Part shown: positions 26,732-36,034 of the stretch, piece after piece | How the letters are laid out: each line of letters begins with the position of its first letter | Numbering within the stretch: the first letter of the stretch is position 1 | From: Dasania marina DSM 21967 | GTDB lineage: Bacteria; Pseudomonadota; Gammaproteobacteria; Pseudomonadales; Dasaniaceae | DNA: 64,000 nucleotides | NCBI RefSeq assembly: GCF_000373485.1 | Contig: NZ_KB891575.1 | Span: forward strand, 62,001 to 126,000 | Direction of reading: 5' to 3' | Notes under the pieces: model-generated | What the model was told of the DNA's origin: nothing | The model's input: the letters and a program-made list of their open reading frames with translations, nothing else | Databases searched by the model: none | Translations under genes and position numbers: made by a program

Positions 26732-27568
26732 ATGAGCCAACTGATACGCGATAAGCTCTGTAGCCCCCAGTGGTACCAACAGATAGCCAGCACCACGCAG
26801 GCCATAGGCAGCGAGCTATGGGGTAAGCAGCTATTAGACGCCATAGGATTTTTGGTGACGGCCGATGCGCCGGTATTAATCATCTACCCCCATAATAGTG
26901 CACCCAGCACGGTTTACCTGCCCGATAACGATGGCCCTTGGGCGCCATCCGCCAGCCTAGATAATTATTACGAAGGGGCTTATTTGCTAGACCCGTTTTA
27001 CCAAGCCAGCCGCAGCGGCTGCGCCACTAAGCTGTATCGTTTGAGCGAGGTGGTGCCCGACTTATTTCACAAAAGTGAATATTATTTTAATTATTATCAG
27101 CACTGCCAATTAGTGGATGAGTTCAACTACTTAGTGCAATTGCCACAGCAGCAAACCGCCTCGCTGTCGCTGGCCAGCAAAACCCCTTTTAGTGATGAGC
27201 AGGCAGAAGTACTCCACGTCATCGCCCCTTGGGTGACTAGCGTAATAGCACAGCACTTTAGCGCCCAGCCGCAGCCCCAGGGCAAACCCGGTTTTCACCA
27301 AAATATCGCCTCGGCGTTTACTCACTTTGGTAGCAGCGTGCTCACCGCCAGAGAATGTGAAGTTGCCCAACATATACTGCATGGCTATTCCACCAAGGCT
27401 ATGGCTAGCAAATTACTCATCTCTATGGAAACCGTGAAGGTGCATAGGCGCCATCTCTATCAAAAACTGGACATCAGTTCGCAGCCAGAATTATTTTCCT
27501 TATTTATAGGCTCACTGGCCTCCGGCGAAAAACAATTAGGGGTAGACCCTTTGAAAGATTATATTTAA
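26732..27568 (+). CDS. LuxR-family transcriptional regulator (paralog of 4581)
   Basis: 278 residues. The C-terminal LuxR-type helix-turn-helix reads LTARECEVAQHILHG, then STKAMASKLLISMETVKVHRR, then YQKLDISSQPELFSLF. The N-terminal sensor region shares YLLDPFY and the paired-tyrosine pattern with the regulator at 4581-5351. Both regulators are divergent from a transport gene: a TonB receptor there, an MFS transporter here. The likely role is substrate-responsive control of uptake. The ligand is unknown. Confidence 0.88.
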   Translation: MSQLIRDKLCSPQWYQQIASTTQAIGSELWGKQLLDAIGFLVTADAPVLIIYPHNSAPSTVYLPDNDGPWAPSASLDNYYEGAYLLDPFYQASRSGCATKLYRLSEVVPDLFHKSEYYFNYYQHCQLVDEFNYLVQLPQQQTASLSLASKTPFSDEQAEVLHVIAPWVTSVIAQHFSAQPQPQGKPGFHQNIASAFTHFGSSVLTARECEVAQHILHGYSTKAMASKLLISMETVKVHRRHLYQKLDISSQPELFSLFIGSLASGEKQLGVDPLKDYI

Positions 27569-27595
27569 CAGCACGGTTAATCTGGCATAAAAAAA

Positions 27596-27615
27596 GGGAG
27601 GCTGATCAGCCTCCC
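27596..27615. terminator. Bidirectional terminator
   Basis: Perfect palindrome GGGAGGCTGATCAGCCTCCC flanked by A7 on the left and T5 on the right. It serves the LuxR gene (plus) and probably the TonB receptor (minus) together. Confidence 0.9.
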
Positions 27616-27625
27616 TTTTTACTTT

Positions 27626-27709
27626 GCATATCTTAAAATTATTACTTTAAAACTAATTGTTTAAAACTTATATTTTAAAACTGGTATTTCAAAACTTATA
27701 TTTAAAACC
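27626..27709. repeat. Three ~28-bp imperfect repeats over the TonB receptor 3' end
   Basis: Three successive units with a TTTAAAAC/TTATATTTTAAAAC core at about 28-bp period. The innermost encodes the receptor's last residues (FKYKF and stop); the other two follow the stop codon. Confidence 0.55.
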
Positions 27710-30097
27710 TAAGCCTATTGTGCGCGGGCGATTGACAAAGCTATACAGGTCGCGGCCTGCTTGCGCGTTATCGGCCGTATTATTGTAAAACGCACCGCGG
27801 CCATAACTGTAGTTTTGCTTGTTGGCTAGGTTATCTACAAACAAGGTCGCCGACCATTGCTCCGCCTGCAAAATAACAGAAGCATCCCATAGCGCATAAC
27901 CGGCTGTTTCACTGTAGTTAGGGTCTTGTTTATTAAGCGCGGTTTTGGTGCTGCTAATAAACGAGCCATTGAGGTTATAACTCAACTCCAGATTTTGATT
28001 GATAGGCTGCAAATAATTAAACGATAAGGATCCAGCATGGTCGGGCACGCCCGGCAAGCTATCACCATCAAAACCGGCCACGCCACCCGCGGCAAAATCA
28101 TCGCTAAGCTGTGCGTCGGTATAGGCATAGCCCACTGTCGCCGTTAATGACTCGGTAACGGCCATTATTAACTCCAGCTCCACTCCTTTAGATTCAGCGG
28201 TTTCGCCGTTAACAATTACCGGAAAGGCACCCACCGGTGAGGCGGCATCAATCTGTATATCTTGCCACTCGATGAAAAATCCCGCCGCCGAAAAGCGCAC
28301 ACTGCCATCCATTAAGGTGCCTTTAATACCGGCCTCCCAGTTGGTGGCTAAGTCTGATTCATAACCGGCCAAGGCCGCCGCTTCAGCAAAAGGCGCGTTA
28401 GGGGTAACGTCCGAGGTCGGTATACCATTGGTGCCACCGTGGCGAAAACCTTCCGCCCAAGTAGCGTAGGCCATCATATCTTCGTTAATATTATAAGAAA
28501 CATTAAATTTAAAAATTTGATCGTTAAAGGTTTTTTTAATGCTACCACCGGTTAAACCCAAGGGGCTGGCATTATCGTTAGAGCAAGCCACACCGCATTG
28601 AGGCAAATAAATAGTACCGGTAGATAGGTACTCTTGCTCAAAGGCACGCATACCTAAGGTGGCCTGCCAGGCATCGTTAAACTGATAGCTGAGCTCGCCA
28701 AACAGCGCTTGGTCGGTAAACTCGGTTTTTTGTATTTGCTTATAAATTTGATCTTTCACTATGCCCACGGCAGCTAGCTCGACGGTGCTGGCATAACCCG
28801 GCCCCCAGTCCCCAGGAAAACCCATGTAATCCCAAAAGCCGGGGGATATATCATTGGTTTCGTTATTTTGTTTTTGCTTTTGATAAAACGCACCGGCCAC
28901 CCAGTTGATTGGGCCGTCGCTGTTAGACACCATGCGCAACTCTTGGGCAAAGGCTTCAGTTTTTTGCGGGTAATCACCATACACCGAATCGCGCGGCCCT
29001 ATGGCGTAGTAAGCCGCCCAAAAATCAGCATTTAAATACAGCCCGCTTTGATCGCTAAGCACGCTGCTTTCATTGGTGTAGCTAGAGCTGCTAGAGCTTA
29101 GGGTCGCAAAACCCATATCCCATTCCACGTCTAAGGCCGTTAGGCTGAGTTCGCGCTCTAAGGGTTCTAAGTAACGGTTGGCATGAGCCAAGTCACCACC
29201 ACCAAAAGCCTCTGCCCCGGCAGCAGCGCGGCCATCGGCTTCATCTTCTTGCTGTTGATGGGTTAACAATAGCTGTACGGTATCACTAACATCCCACAGT
29301 GCAGACAGTCTCACGTGTTTAACATTATCGCCATTGCTGTCTTTTTTACGGCTGTTTTGTGTGGCCGCGGCGGGGTTAAAAAAACCGCCTTGTAACAGCG
29401 GCTGGCCATTCGCATCTAAGCGCTGCAAATTATTGGCGTCTATATAACCTTGATTTTCTACATAACCCGCTACCGCACGCAGGGCAACGCTATCCCCTAA
29501 CGGCAGATTGACGATGGCGTAAGTGTCTGAGTTAACACCGCTGGCTTCATCGGTAGTCGATAGCCGCGTGCCTACTTCGGCACTAAACTCACTGGGGTCT
29601 GGCTTTACCGGAATATGGCGTATCGTGCCGCCCAAAGAGCCAGAGCCATATAAGGTACCCTGCGGCCCGCGCAACACTTCTACCCGCTCTATATCTTTTA
29701 AATGCAGGTTCACAAATAAAGGCGTTTCGCCTATGTATACCGATACGGTAGGTGATGCTAAGGAGGCGGTATCGCTGGAGGGATCACCGCCGCTGCTTAG
29801 GCCGCGAATAATTAAGCCGCTGTTTATACCGGCTTCCCTAGGGCCGGAGTCCACATAGGTTAGGCCGGCCACGCTGCGCGCCAGTTTGCTAAAGTCGGTA
29901 ATGCCTTGCTGCTCTAAGGCATCGGAGGTGGTGGCAGAAATATTGTAGGGCACATCCATAGTACTTTCGGCACGGCGCGTGGCCGTAACGGTGACTTCTT
30001 CTAGTAAATTTGCGCTGTACGCAGGCATTGCGCTGGCAGCACTAATGACACCCACAGCCGTAGCTAATACCGAGCGCTTAAGGATAGACTGAGCCAT
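27689..30097 (-). CDS. TonB-dependent outer-membrane receptor
   Basis: About 802 residues. The signal peptide MAQSILKRSVLATAVG...AYSA is followed by the plug opening EEVTVTATRRAESTMDVPYN. The plug core reads RVEVLRGPQGTLYGSGSLGG and the protein ends in the barrel-terminal GFKYKF. The frame opens at 30136. I take the ATG at 30097 because AGGGGA lies 7 nt before it and the signal peptide then starts properly. It is of a different subgroup from the tandem pair (TATRR, GSGSLGGT). It is flanked by the LuxR/MFS pair at 25344-27568, which may be its regulator and inner-membrane partner. Ligand unknown. Confidence 0.92.
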   Translation of the reverse strand: MAQSILKRSVLATAVGVISAASAMPAYSANLLEEVTVTATRRAESTMDVPYNISATTSDALEQQGITDFSKLARSVAGLTYVDSGPREAGINSGLIIRGLSSGGDPSSDTASLASPTVSVYIGETPLFVNLHLKDIERVEVLRGPQGTLYGSGSLGGTIRHIPVKPDPSEFSAEVGTRLSTTDEASGVNSDTYAIVNLPLGDSVALRAVAGYVENQGYIDANNLQRLDANGQPLLQGGFFNPAAATQNSRKKDSNGDNVKHVRLSALWDVSDTVQLLLTHQQQEDEADGRAAAGAEAFGGGDLAHANRYLEPLERELSLTALDVEWDMGFATLSSSSSSYTNESSVLSDQSGLYLNADFWAAYYAIGPRDSVYGDYPQKTEAFAQELRMVSNSDGPINWVAGAFYQKQKQNNETNDISPGFWDYMGFPGDWGPGYASTVELAAVGIVKDQIYKQIQKTEFTDQALFGELSYQFNDAWQATLGMRAFEQEYLSTGTIYLPQCGVACSNDNASPLGLTGGSIKKTFNDQIFKFNVSYNINEDMMAYATWAEGFRHGGTNGIPTSDVTPNAPFAEAAALAGYESDLATNWEAGIKGTLMDGSVRFSAAGFFIEWQDIQIDAASPVGAFPVIVNGETAESKGVELELIMAVTESLTATVGYAYTDAQLSDDFAAGGVAGFDGDSLPGVPDHAGSLSFNYLQPINQNLELSYNLNGSFISSTKTALNKQDPNYSETAGYALWDASVILQAEQWSATLFVDNLANKQNYSYGRGAFYNNTADNAQAGRDLYSFVNRPRTIGLGFKYKF

Positions 30098-30318
30098 GCT
30101 TATTCCCCTATTCGTTTTATTATTTGGCAGCTGCACTTAGGCAATATGCCACTATGATTAAAACAAAAACGATATAGAAGATTGTGCTGGCGCTATATAA
30201 CACCATTTCGTTACTCGCCCTAACACCCACAGGCCGGGGCCATACATAAAACCTTCACAGTCTATTGGCATAATAAGTGGAGCTGATACACTAACGCGAC
30301 ACAAAAACAGGGTGCAAA

Positions 30319-31041
30319 ATGACGTTAAGCTTCTTACAAACCTTTCATTGGAGTAATGCCCTAAGCTTGGGCTGGTTTTTATTGTGCTGGGTAGGTTACA
30401 GCTATTTTGCCCACTATATGGCTAAGCGCAGCCATAGCTTGTCGTCGGTATTACACGACCACCGGGTAAGCTGGATGAAAACCCTGCTCAACCGCGAATC
30501 CCTGGTAGCCGATGCCGCGTTAATTTCAAATATAGAGCGGCAGGTGAGTTTTTTTGCCTCGACTACCATACTGGTGTTGGCAGGTTTATTAGCGGTTATC
30601 CCCAATATCAGCACCATTTACCAACTGCTGGCGCAAGTGCCTTTTTTTGAGCAGACTAGCGAATCCGAAATACAACTGCGCGTGATGGTGCTGTGCTGTA
30701 TTTTTGTGTACGCCTTTTTCACCTTTACCTGGGCCATGCGCCAGTTTGGATTTTCTAGCGTACTGATGGGTGCCGCCCCGCTGCGTAAAGATGAAGCCAT
30801 CTCAGAACAACATCGCAACCAATACGCACGCTATACTGCCAAACTGATAGACCAAGCCAGCCATACCTATAACTACGGTTTGCGCGCTTATTATTTTGCC
30901 ATGGCCATCTTCCCTTGGTTTATCAGCCAGTGGTTATTTATGGGCGCTACCGCGCTAGTTGTTGCGGTGCTCTATCACCGCGAGTTTCACTCTAAGCCCT
31001 TGGTGACATTACGAGCTTTAGCAAAGATGAATAAAGACTAA
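30319..31041 (+). CDS. DUF599 family membrane protein
   Basis: 240 residues with about four hydrophobic segments (near 15-35, 75-95, 120-140 and 190-225). It has the DUF599 pattern: HDHRVSWM near residue 46, NIERQVSFFASTTILVLAG, and an AMRQFGF segment. It is an inner-membrane protein of unknown function. It stands alone, convergent with the LysR gene at 31095 and separated from it by a short tandem repeat. Confidence 0.85.
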   Translation: MTLSFLQTFHWSNALSLGWFLLCWVGYSYFAHYMAKRSHSLSSVLHDHRVSWMKTLLNRESLVADAALISNIERQVSFFASTTILVLAGLLAVIPNISTIYQLLAQVPFFEQTSESEIQLRVMVLCCIFVYAFFTFTWAMRQFGFSSVLMGAAPLRKDEAISEQHRNQYARYTAKLIDQASHTYNYGLRAYYFAMAIFPWFISQWLFMGATALVVAVLYHREFHSKPLVTLRALAKMNKD

Positions 31042-31063
31042 GTTCTGCGCCCCCTTGCCCTTG

Positions 31064-31098
31064 CACTAACACTAACACTAAGACTAAGACTAGACTAA
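31064..31098. repeat. Hexanucleotide-like tandem repeat
   Basis: ACTAAC, ACTAAC, ACTAAG, ACTAAG, ACTAG, ACTAAG in a row between two convergent genes. It reaches the last codon of the LysR gene. It is short and imperfect. Confidence 0.6.
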
Positions 31099-32036
31099 GT
31101 GTAAACCGCCTGTTGCCGTAGTTCGGCAAACACCTGCTGGTGTTTAGCCAGTTCCGCCAGCAACCATTGCCTAAAAGCAAAAGCTGCAGGGTTGTGAGCT
31201 TGCTGGGTGTTTTGCACTAAATAAATTTTGGCTTCATTGGCGCGTACATGGGGCAGCGGTTTGATTAAACGGCCATCGGCTAAGTAATCAGCCGCTACCA
31301 AATCATCACTGAGTATTACCGCCTCGCCATTGGCGGCCATTTCTAAACACAATAAGGCGTCATGCACGATAGCGCCTTGGCTAGTCTCTATATCGCTCAC
31401 CCCCATATGCTGCAACCAATTAGGCCAAAGCTCGGTGGTAAATTCATGCAATAAGCTGTGTTGCTTTAAATCACTCAGTGCCTGTAAAGGCGTGGCCTTA
31501 CTAATGATATTGGGGCTGCACACTACAAAGTCCATGGGCTGATAAATACCCTCACTAACAAAACCCGGCCCCTGCAGCGGTTTATCGTCTATCGCATAAA
31601 TAATTTGCACATCAACATTGGGCTTAGGCCTGCTATCGGTGATTAACTGCAACTCAATTTGCATATTGGCGTGCTGCTGGCGAAATTGGGCAAAGCGTTT
31701 TTTAAACCAAGTGTCGGCAAAGGCGCAGTCTATCGCCAAACTCAAACGCATAGTCTCTTGGTTGCTCATCTGGTGGATGCGGTTAACCTCCTGCCCTATA
31801 TCCGCCAGTGACTGCTGCAAAATCGCATACAGCGGTTTGGCAGCTTCGGTGAGGCTAATCCCCCTATTGCTACGCACAAACAACGCTATGCCTAATTGCT
31901 CTTCCAATATCCCTATTTGCCTACTAACAGCCGCCTGAGTAATACACAGCTCGTTAGCGGCACGGGTAAAGTTGCCGTGGTAGGCGGCGCGGGCAAAGGT
32001 GTTGAGTAGGTCAAGTTTGGGGTTGCGTAGGGTCAT
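31095..32036 (-). CDS. LysR-family transcriptional regulator (GcvA-like)
   Basis: About 313 residues when started at the ATG at 32036 (MTLRNPKLDLLNTFARAAYHG), where LysR proteins normally begin. The frame is open to 32084, but the extra residues look non-coding. It has a winged helix (NFTRAANELCITQAAVSRQIG) and an effector-binding domain from about residue 90. It is not similar to the pair at 5401 and 21285 beyond the family. It is divergent from the YtcJ-like amidohydrolase at 32172, its probable target. Confidence 0.88.
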   Translation of the reverse strand: MTLRNPKLDLLNTFARAAYHGNFTRAANELCITQAAVSRQIGILEEQLGIALFVRSNRGISLTEAAKPLYAILQQSLADIGQEVNRIHQMSNQETMRLSLAIDCAFADTWFKKRFAQFRQQHANMQIELQLITDSRPKPNVDVQIIYAIDDKPLQGPGFVSEGIYQPMDFVVCSPNIISKATPLQALSDLKQHSLLHEFTTELWPNWLQHMGVSDIETSQGAIVHDALLCLEMAANGEAVILSDDLVAADYLADGRLIKPLPHVRANEAKIYLVQNTQQAHNPAAFAFRQWLLAELAKHQQVFAELRQQAVYT

Positions 32037-32171
32037 GTTTATTCTCAGGCCTAGAGGCCCTGTCATAAGCTGAGGTAATGGCATGATAAGAACAAATTGA
32101 TTTTACCGCAACGACCATCGCACTAAGCTGGGCGCATTGTATTAATAACCTTCCATTGCAGGATATTCACT

Positions 32172-33812
32172 ATGAGCGCCATTATCGCCGATCGCATCTT
32201 CTCCAATGCCTCTATCTATACCGTAGACCCTGACCGCAGCTGGGCCGAGGCTATAGCCATCAAAAACGGAAAAATTATTTATGTGGGCGACAACAATGGC
32301 GCCGAGGCTTTTTGGGGGGAGCACACCCAGGTAGACAACCTAGGCGTCAAGTTGGTGCTACCTGCCTTTATCGACAGCCATGTGCATTTAACCTCAGGCG
32401 GCATACAGGAGAACGAATGCAGCATGGATGATTTAAAAAGCAAGGATGAGATACTGGCCGCAGTAAAAAGCTATATAGATAAACAAGGCCCCGACGCCAG
32501 CGGCTGGGTAAAAGGCTCGGGCTGGAGCATAGGCTATATACCCGAACCCCGAAAAGAATGGTTAGATGAAATTTGCCCTCACCGCCCCATCTACCTCAAC
32601 TGCAATGACGGCCACTCCTTATGGGTAAATTCCAAAGCACTAGAGCTGGCTGGTATCGATAAAGACACCCAAGACCCACTAGCTGGCGAAATTCAACGCG
32701 ACCCAGCAACAGGTGAAGCTACGGGTTTATTATTCGACTTTGCCGGGCAAATCGTTAAAGACGCCATGCCCGTTGAAACCCTAGAGGAAAAAGTCGCAGG
32801 CTTACAAACCGGCATTAAACTCGCTCATCAATTTGGCATCACCACCATCACCGAGCCCGGCTTAGATGGTGACATGATGGCCCCCTATCACTACTTGTCC
32901 GACCGGGGCGAATTAAACATACGTCTGCGCGCAGCCATGTCACCGATTAACTGGCAGCCCGGCGCCTTTGGTGACGAGATTTATGACTTTGTAAATAATA
33001 TTAGCCAATATCAGCGCGACGATATTACCGTTAACTCCATAAAAATTTACATAGACGGTGTCATTGAATACGGCTCTGCTGCCATGCTAGAGCCCTACCT
33101 GCTGGATGACCTCAACAAAAAAAGTAAGCCCTTCCACAGCCAAGAACGCTTAAATAAATATGTGTGTTGGCTAGACAGCCAAGGCATACAGGTCCACTTA
33201 CATGCCATAGGCGACAAAGGCGTACGCATGGCTTTAAATGCATTTGCAGCGGCAACAGAGGCCAACGGCAATACCGATAACCGTCACCAAATTTGTCACT
33301 TGGAAATGATACACCCCGATGACTGCAAACGTTTTGCCGAACTCAATATTAGTGCTACCTTCCAATCCTTTTGGGCTTTTGAAGACCAGTATAAAAACTT
33401 TTTACGCAAGGCCGTAGGTGACGACAGAGTGCGCGAAAGAAGTTTGGTGATAGGCAGCGTGCATCGCGCTGGCGGCCGCTTGGTAGGCGGCAGTGACTGG
33501 TTTGTCACCACCTTAAATCCGCTAGAAGCTATCGCCGTAGCGGTACGCCGCATGGACCCACAGCTGCCCGACGGCGCAGCGCCCATCTATAACGACAGCG
33601 AGCGTGTGGAGCTAGCCAGTATGATAGCGGCCTACACCATCAATGGCGCTTACGTGAACTTCAAAGAGGATATTTTGGGCAGCTTAGAAGTAGGGAAAGT
33701 CGCCGACCTGATAGTCATGGATAAAAACCTGTTTGAAATACCCGCAGCAGATATTGCTAAAACCCAAGTGCAATTAACCGTAATGAACGGTAAAAACGTC
33801 TACCAACGCTAA
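32172..33812 (+). CDS. Amidohydrolase family 3 (YtcJ-like)
   Basis: 546 residues, full length for the YtcJ-like metal-dependent amidohydrolases. Metal-binding motifs are FIDSHVHL (His70, His72), QVHLHAIGDKG mid-protein and VGGSDWF near the C-terminus, then the closing beta-sandwich GSLEVGKVADLIVMDKN. It hydrolyses a C-N bond in an amide, imide or cyclic amine. Specificity is not predictable. It is the first gene of a plus-strand cluster (amidohydrolase, CobW GTPase, MFS), with gaps of 33 and about 80 bp, and is probably controlled by the divergent LysR. It appears intact, unlike the next two genes. Confidence 0.9.
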   Translation: MSAIIADRIFSNASIYTVDPDRSWAEAIAIKNGKIIYVGDNNGAEAFWGEHTQVDNLGVKLVLPAFIDSHVHLTSGGIQENECSMDDLKSKDEILAAVKSYIDKQGPDASGWVKGSGWSIGYIPEPRKEWLDEICPHRPIYLNCNDGHSLWVNSKALELAGIDKDTQDPLAGEIQRDPATGEATGLLFDFAGQIVKDAMPVETLEEKVAGLQTGIKLAHQFGITTITEPGLDGDMMAPYHYLSDRGELNIRLRAAMSPINWQPGAFGDEIYDFVNNISQYQRDDITVNSIKIYIDGVIEYGSAAMLEPYLLDDLNKKSKPFHSQERLNKYVCWLDSQGIQVHLHAIGDKGVRMALNAFAAATEANGNTDNRHQICHLEMIHPDDCKRFAELNISATFQSFWAFEDQYKNFLRKAVGDDRVRERSLVIGSVHRAGGRLVGGSDWFVTTLNPLEAIAVAVRRMDPQLPDGAAPIYNDSERVELASMIAAYTINGAYVNFKEDILGSLEVGKVADLIVMDKNLFEIPAADIAKTQVQLTVMNGKNVYQR

Positions 33813-33845
33813 GCCGTAAACAAGATTATCGTTACCCTAAAGGGC

Positions 33846-34784
33846 ATGGCAATGAATAAGCCAAAGCATGTAAATACACATCGAATCCCTGCCACCATTA
33901 TCAGTGGTTTTTTAGGCTCGGGGAAAACAACATTATTGAACCGCATACTGCGTGCAGACTTAGGCCTGCGCGCGGCGGTGCTAGTCAATGATTTTGGCAG
34001 CATTAATATAGACAGCCAACTCATCAGCAATCACGATGGTAATGTAATGAGTCTGGCCAATGGCTGTATATGCTGCAATATTTCTGACGATTTAATCGGC
34101 CAACTAGACGAACTGATCTCACAAGAAAACCCACCGGAATGTTTTTTAATTGAATGCAGCGGCGTATCCGACCCTGGCCGCATTGCCCGCATCTTAAACT
34201 ACCGGCTATTTCGCGACAGAGCCAGAATAGACGCCATTATTAATATTATTGATGCCGCACAATTTAATCACACCCTCGAAGAATACCGCGACTTGGCGGC
34301 CTGGCAGCTCAAGCAGGCTGACTTGGTCGTGATTAACAAAATCGATCTCTGCGATGCAGAAACCATAGCGGAACTCAAACAACAATGGCTACCTGAACAT
34401 GCTCGCGTATTTGCAACCAGCCACGCCGATGTGCCGCTATCATTAATGCTTAATGTAGATTTGCACCAGCCGCATGAGCATGACAGCCAAACACACGATT
34501 GCCAAGATGATCATAGCGATGACAATCACGGTGACTTGTTTGAAAGCATAGCCTGGCAAAGTGACCAGCCTATTAATATAACCGCGCTAAAAGCGCTGAT
34601 CAAAGACCTACCCACAGCTATTTATAGAGCAAAAGGTGTTTTTATCAACCATGAAGCACCAGAGCAAAGTCATGTAATGCAAATGGTAGGTAAACGCATA
34701 GATTGCGTCAACACAAGCGAACAACAAGCAAACACGCAACAGCTCACTGATTATGATTGCCAAAAAAGGCTGTGTAGATTTTGA
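33846..34784 (+). CDS. CobW/COG0523-type GTPase, 3' end frameshifted
   Basis: 312 residues of the G3E metallochaperone GTPase family. It has Walker A GFLGSGKTT (21-29), the metal motif CICC (74-77), NKID for guanine recognition, and a His/Asp-rich stretch (HQPHEHDSQTHD...DDNHGD) near 205-230. Such proteins insert or supply Zn, Fe or other metals to enzymes; the amidohydrolase upstream is a possible client. The last 13 residues (from LTDYDC) do not look like the family. Moving one base forward at 34741 gives SSLIMIAKKGCVDFEII... to a stop at 34822-34824, which is the expected CobW C-terminal ending. One extra base in 34700-34740 would explain it. Confidence 0.85.
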   Translation: MAMNKPKHVNTHRIPATIISGFLGSGKTTLLNRILRADLGLRAAVLVNDFGSINIDSQLISNHDGNVMSLANGCICCNISDDLIGQLDELISQENPPECFLIECSGVSDPGRIARILNYRLFRDRARIDAIINIIDAAQFNHTLEEYRDLAAWQLKQADLVVINKIDLCDAETIAELKQQWLPEHARVFATSHADVPLSLMLNVDLHQPHEHDSQTHDCQDDHSDDNHGDLFESIAWQSDQPINITALKALIKDLPTAIYRAKGVFINHEAPEQSHVMQMVGKRIDCVNTSEQQANTQQLTDYDCQKRLCRF

Positions 34785-34867
34785 AATTATTAAGCAAGCA
34801 CTACATGCGATAACACTCACTTAAATCGCCTACCGTCATTCACCAAACTTTCAGGCGACCATAAGCT

Positions 34868-36030
34868 ATGAATAAAGCCCCAACGACGACCTTAGCATCA
34901 GGTAACAACCTCAGCCTTTGCCTAATTAGCTTTGTTGCCACCATCAGTTTATGGCCACTAATGGTTATGCCCATTATTGTAGGGGCGTATATTGATTATT
35001 TAGGTTTTGATGAAGGCAGTGCTGGCTGGGTGTCTTCCGCTAACTTAGCGGGCATTGCGATAATCACCTTGATCGTCTCGTTAAAAACTAAACACTGGCC
35101 TTTAGAAAAGGTAGCCCGCATAGGCTTGGCAGCAATGATTTTTTTAGACATTGCCAGCCTTTACTTTCACTCTCTGACAGCTTTTAGTTTTATTCGTTTT
35201 TTATCGGGCCTTGCTGGCGCCGCTACCGCTGCGGCTATTGCCCACCTAGAAAAACCTGAAAAAGGTTATGGAATTTACATTGGCTTTCAATTTTTATTAC
35301 CTGCTATTGCCATTTATTACTTAGCACAACACCTTCCAAGCCTAGGATTTAACGGCATGATGTACATCATCATTCTGCTAGAGGTGGTTGCACTTTGCGC
35401 CAGCTCTGTTTTCACCCAGTATCCACTTAACCATAATATTGCAGAAATTGACCGACTAGAAAGCAGTATTATTTTACAACCACCCGCCCTTCTATCTTTA
35501 TTGAGCTTATGCATTTATGGCGCAGCCACAGCGGCCATTTGGGCCTACGCGGACCGTATGGGATTAGCTGCGGGGCTAAGCTCACTAGACACGGGTAATG
35601 CCCTGTCTTATATCACCGCCATCTCAATATCTGGCGCTTTAGCGGTGATTTTTTAGGTGATCGATGGGGTTATAACAAGCCATTAAGCTTTGGCGTTGCC
35701 TTACAAATTTGTGGCTTGGTGATTTTACTCAGCAAACAAACGGCATTGAGTTATTATCTAGGCATAGCGGTATTCACTATGGATTGGGCTTTCTCTTGGC
35801 CTTACTTTTTAAGCATACAAGCCAACTTGGATCATACCGGCACCGTCGTCGTAGCCGGGCAATTTAGTAATTTGGTAGGCAACTCAGCCGGGGCGGCACT
35901 CGCTGCATTTTTAGTAGGTAGCGCCAATTACAACTCAGCCATCTATTTAGCGATAGGCTTGAGCTGCTTAAGCTTACTCTTGATATTGTCTGCGCCTTTG
36001 CTCAAGCGTTTAACCACTAAGCAGCTATAA
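34868..36030 (+). pseudogene. MFS transporter split by a frameshift
   Basis: Two frames form one short MFS transporter of about 387 residues. The first runs from ATG 34868 (MNKAPTTTLASGN...) to TAG at 35654-35656, ending GALAVIF. The second continues one frame back (LGDRWGYNKPLSFG...) to the stop at 36030. The break is at a T6 run (35649-35654). Adding one T rejoins VIFLGDRWGY, a normal MFS loop. Subfamily signature SSANLAGIA near residue 57. It may be a real inactivating indel, a sequencing error in the homopolymer, or slippage at T6 allowing some full product. It follows the CobW gene, which also has a frameshift. Confidence 0.8.
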
Positions 36031-36034
36031 AAAA

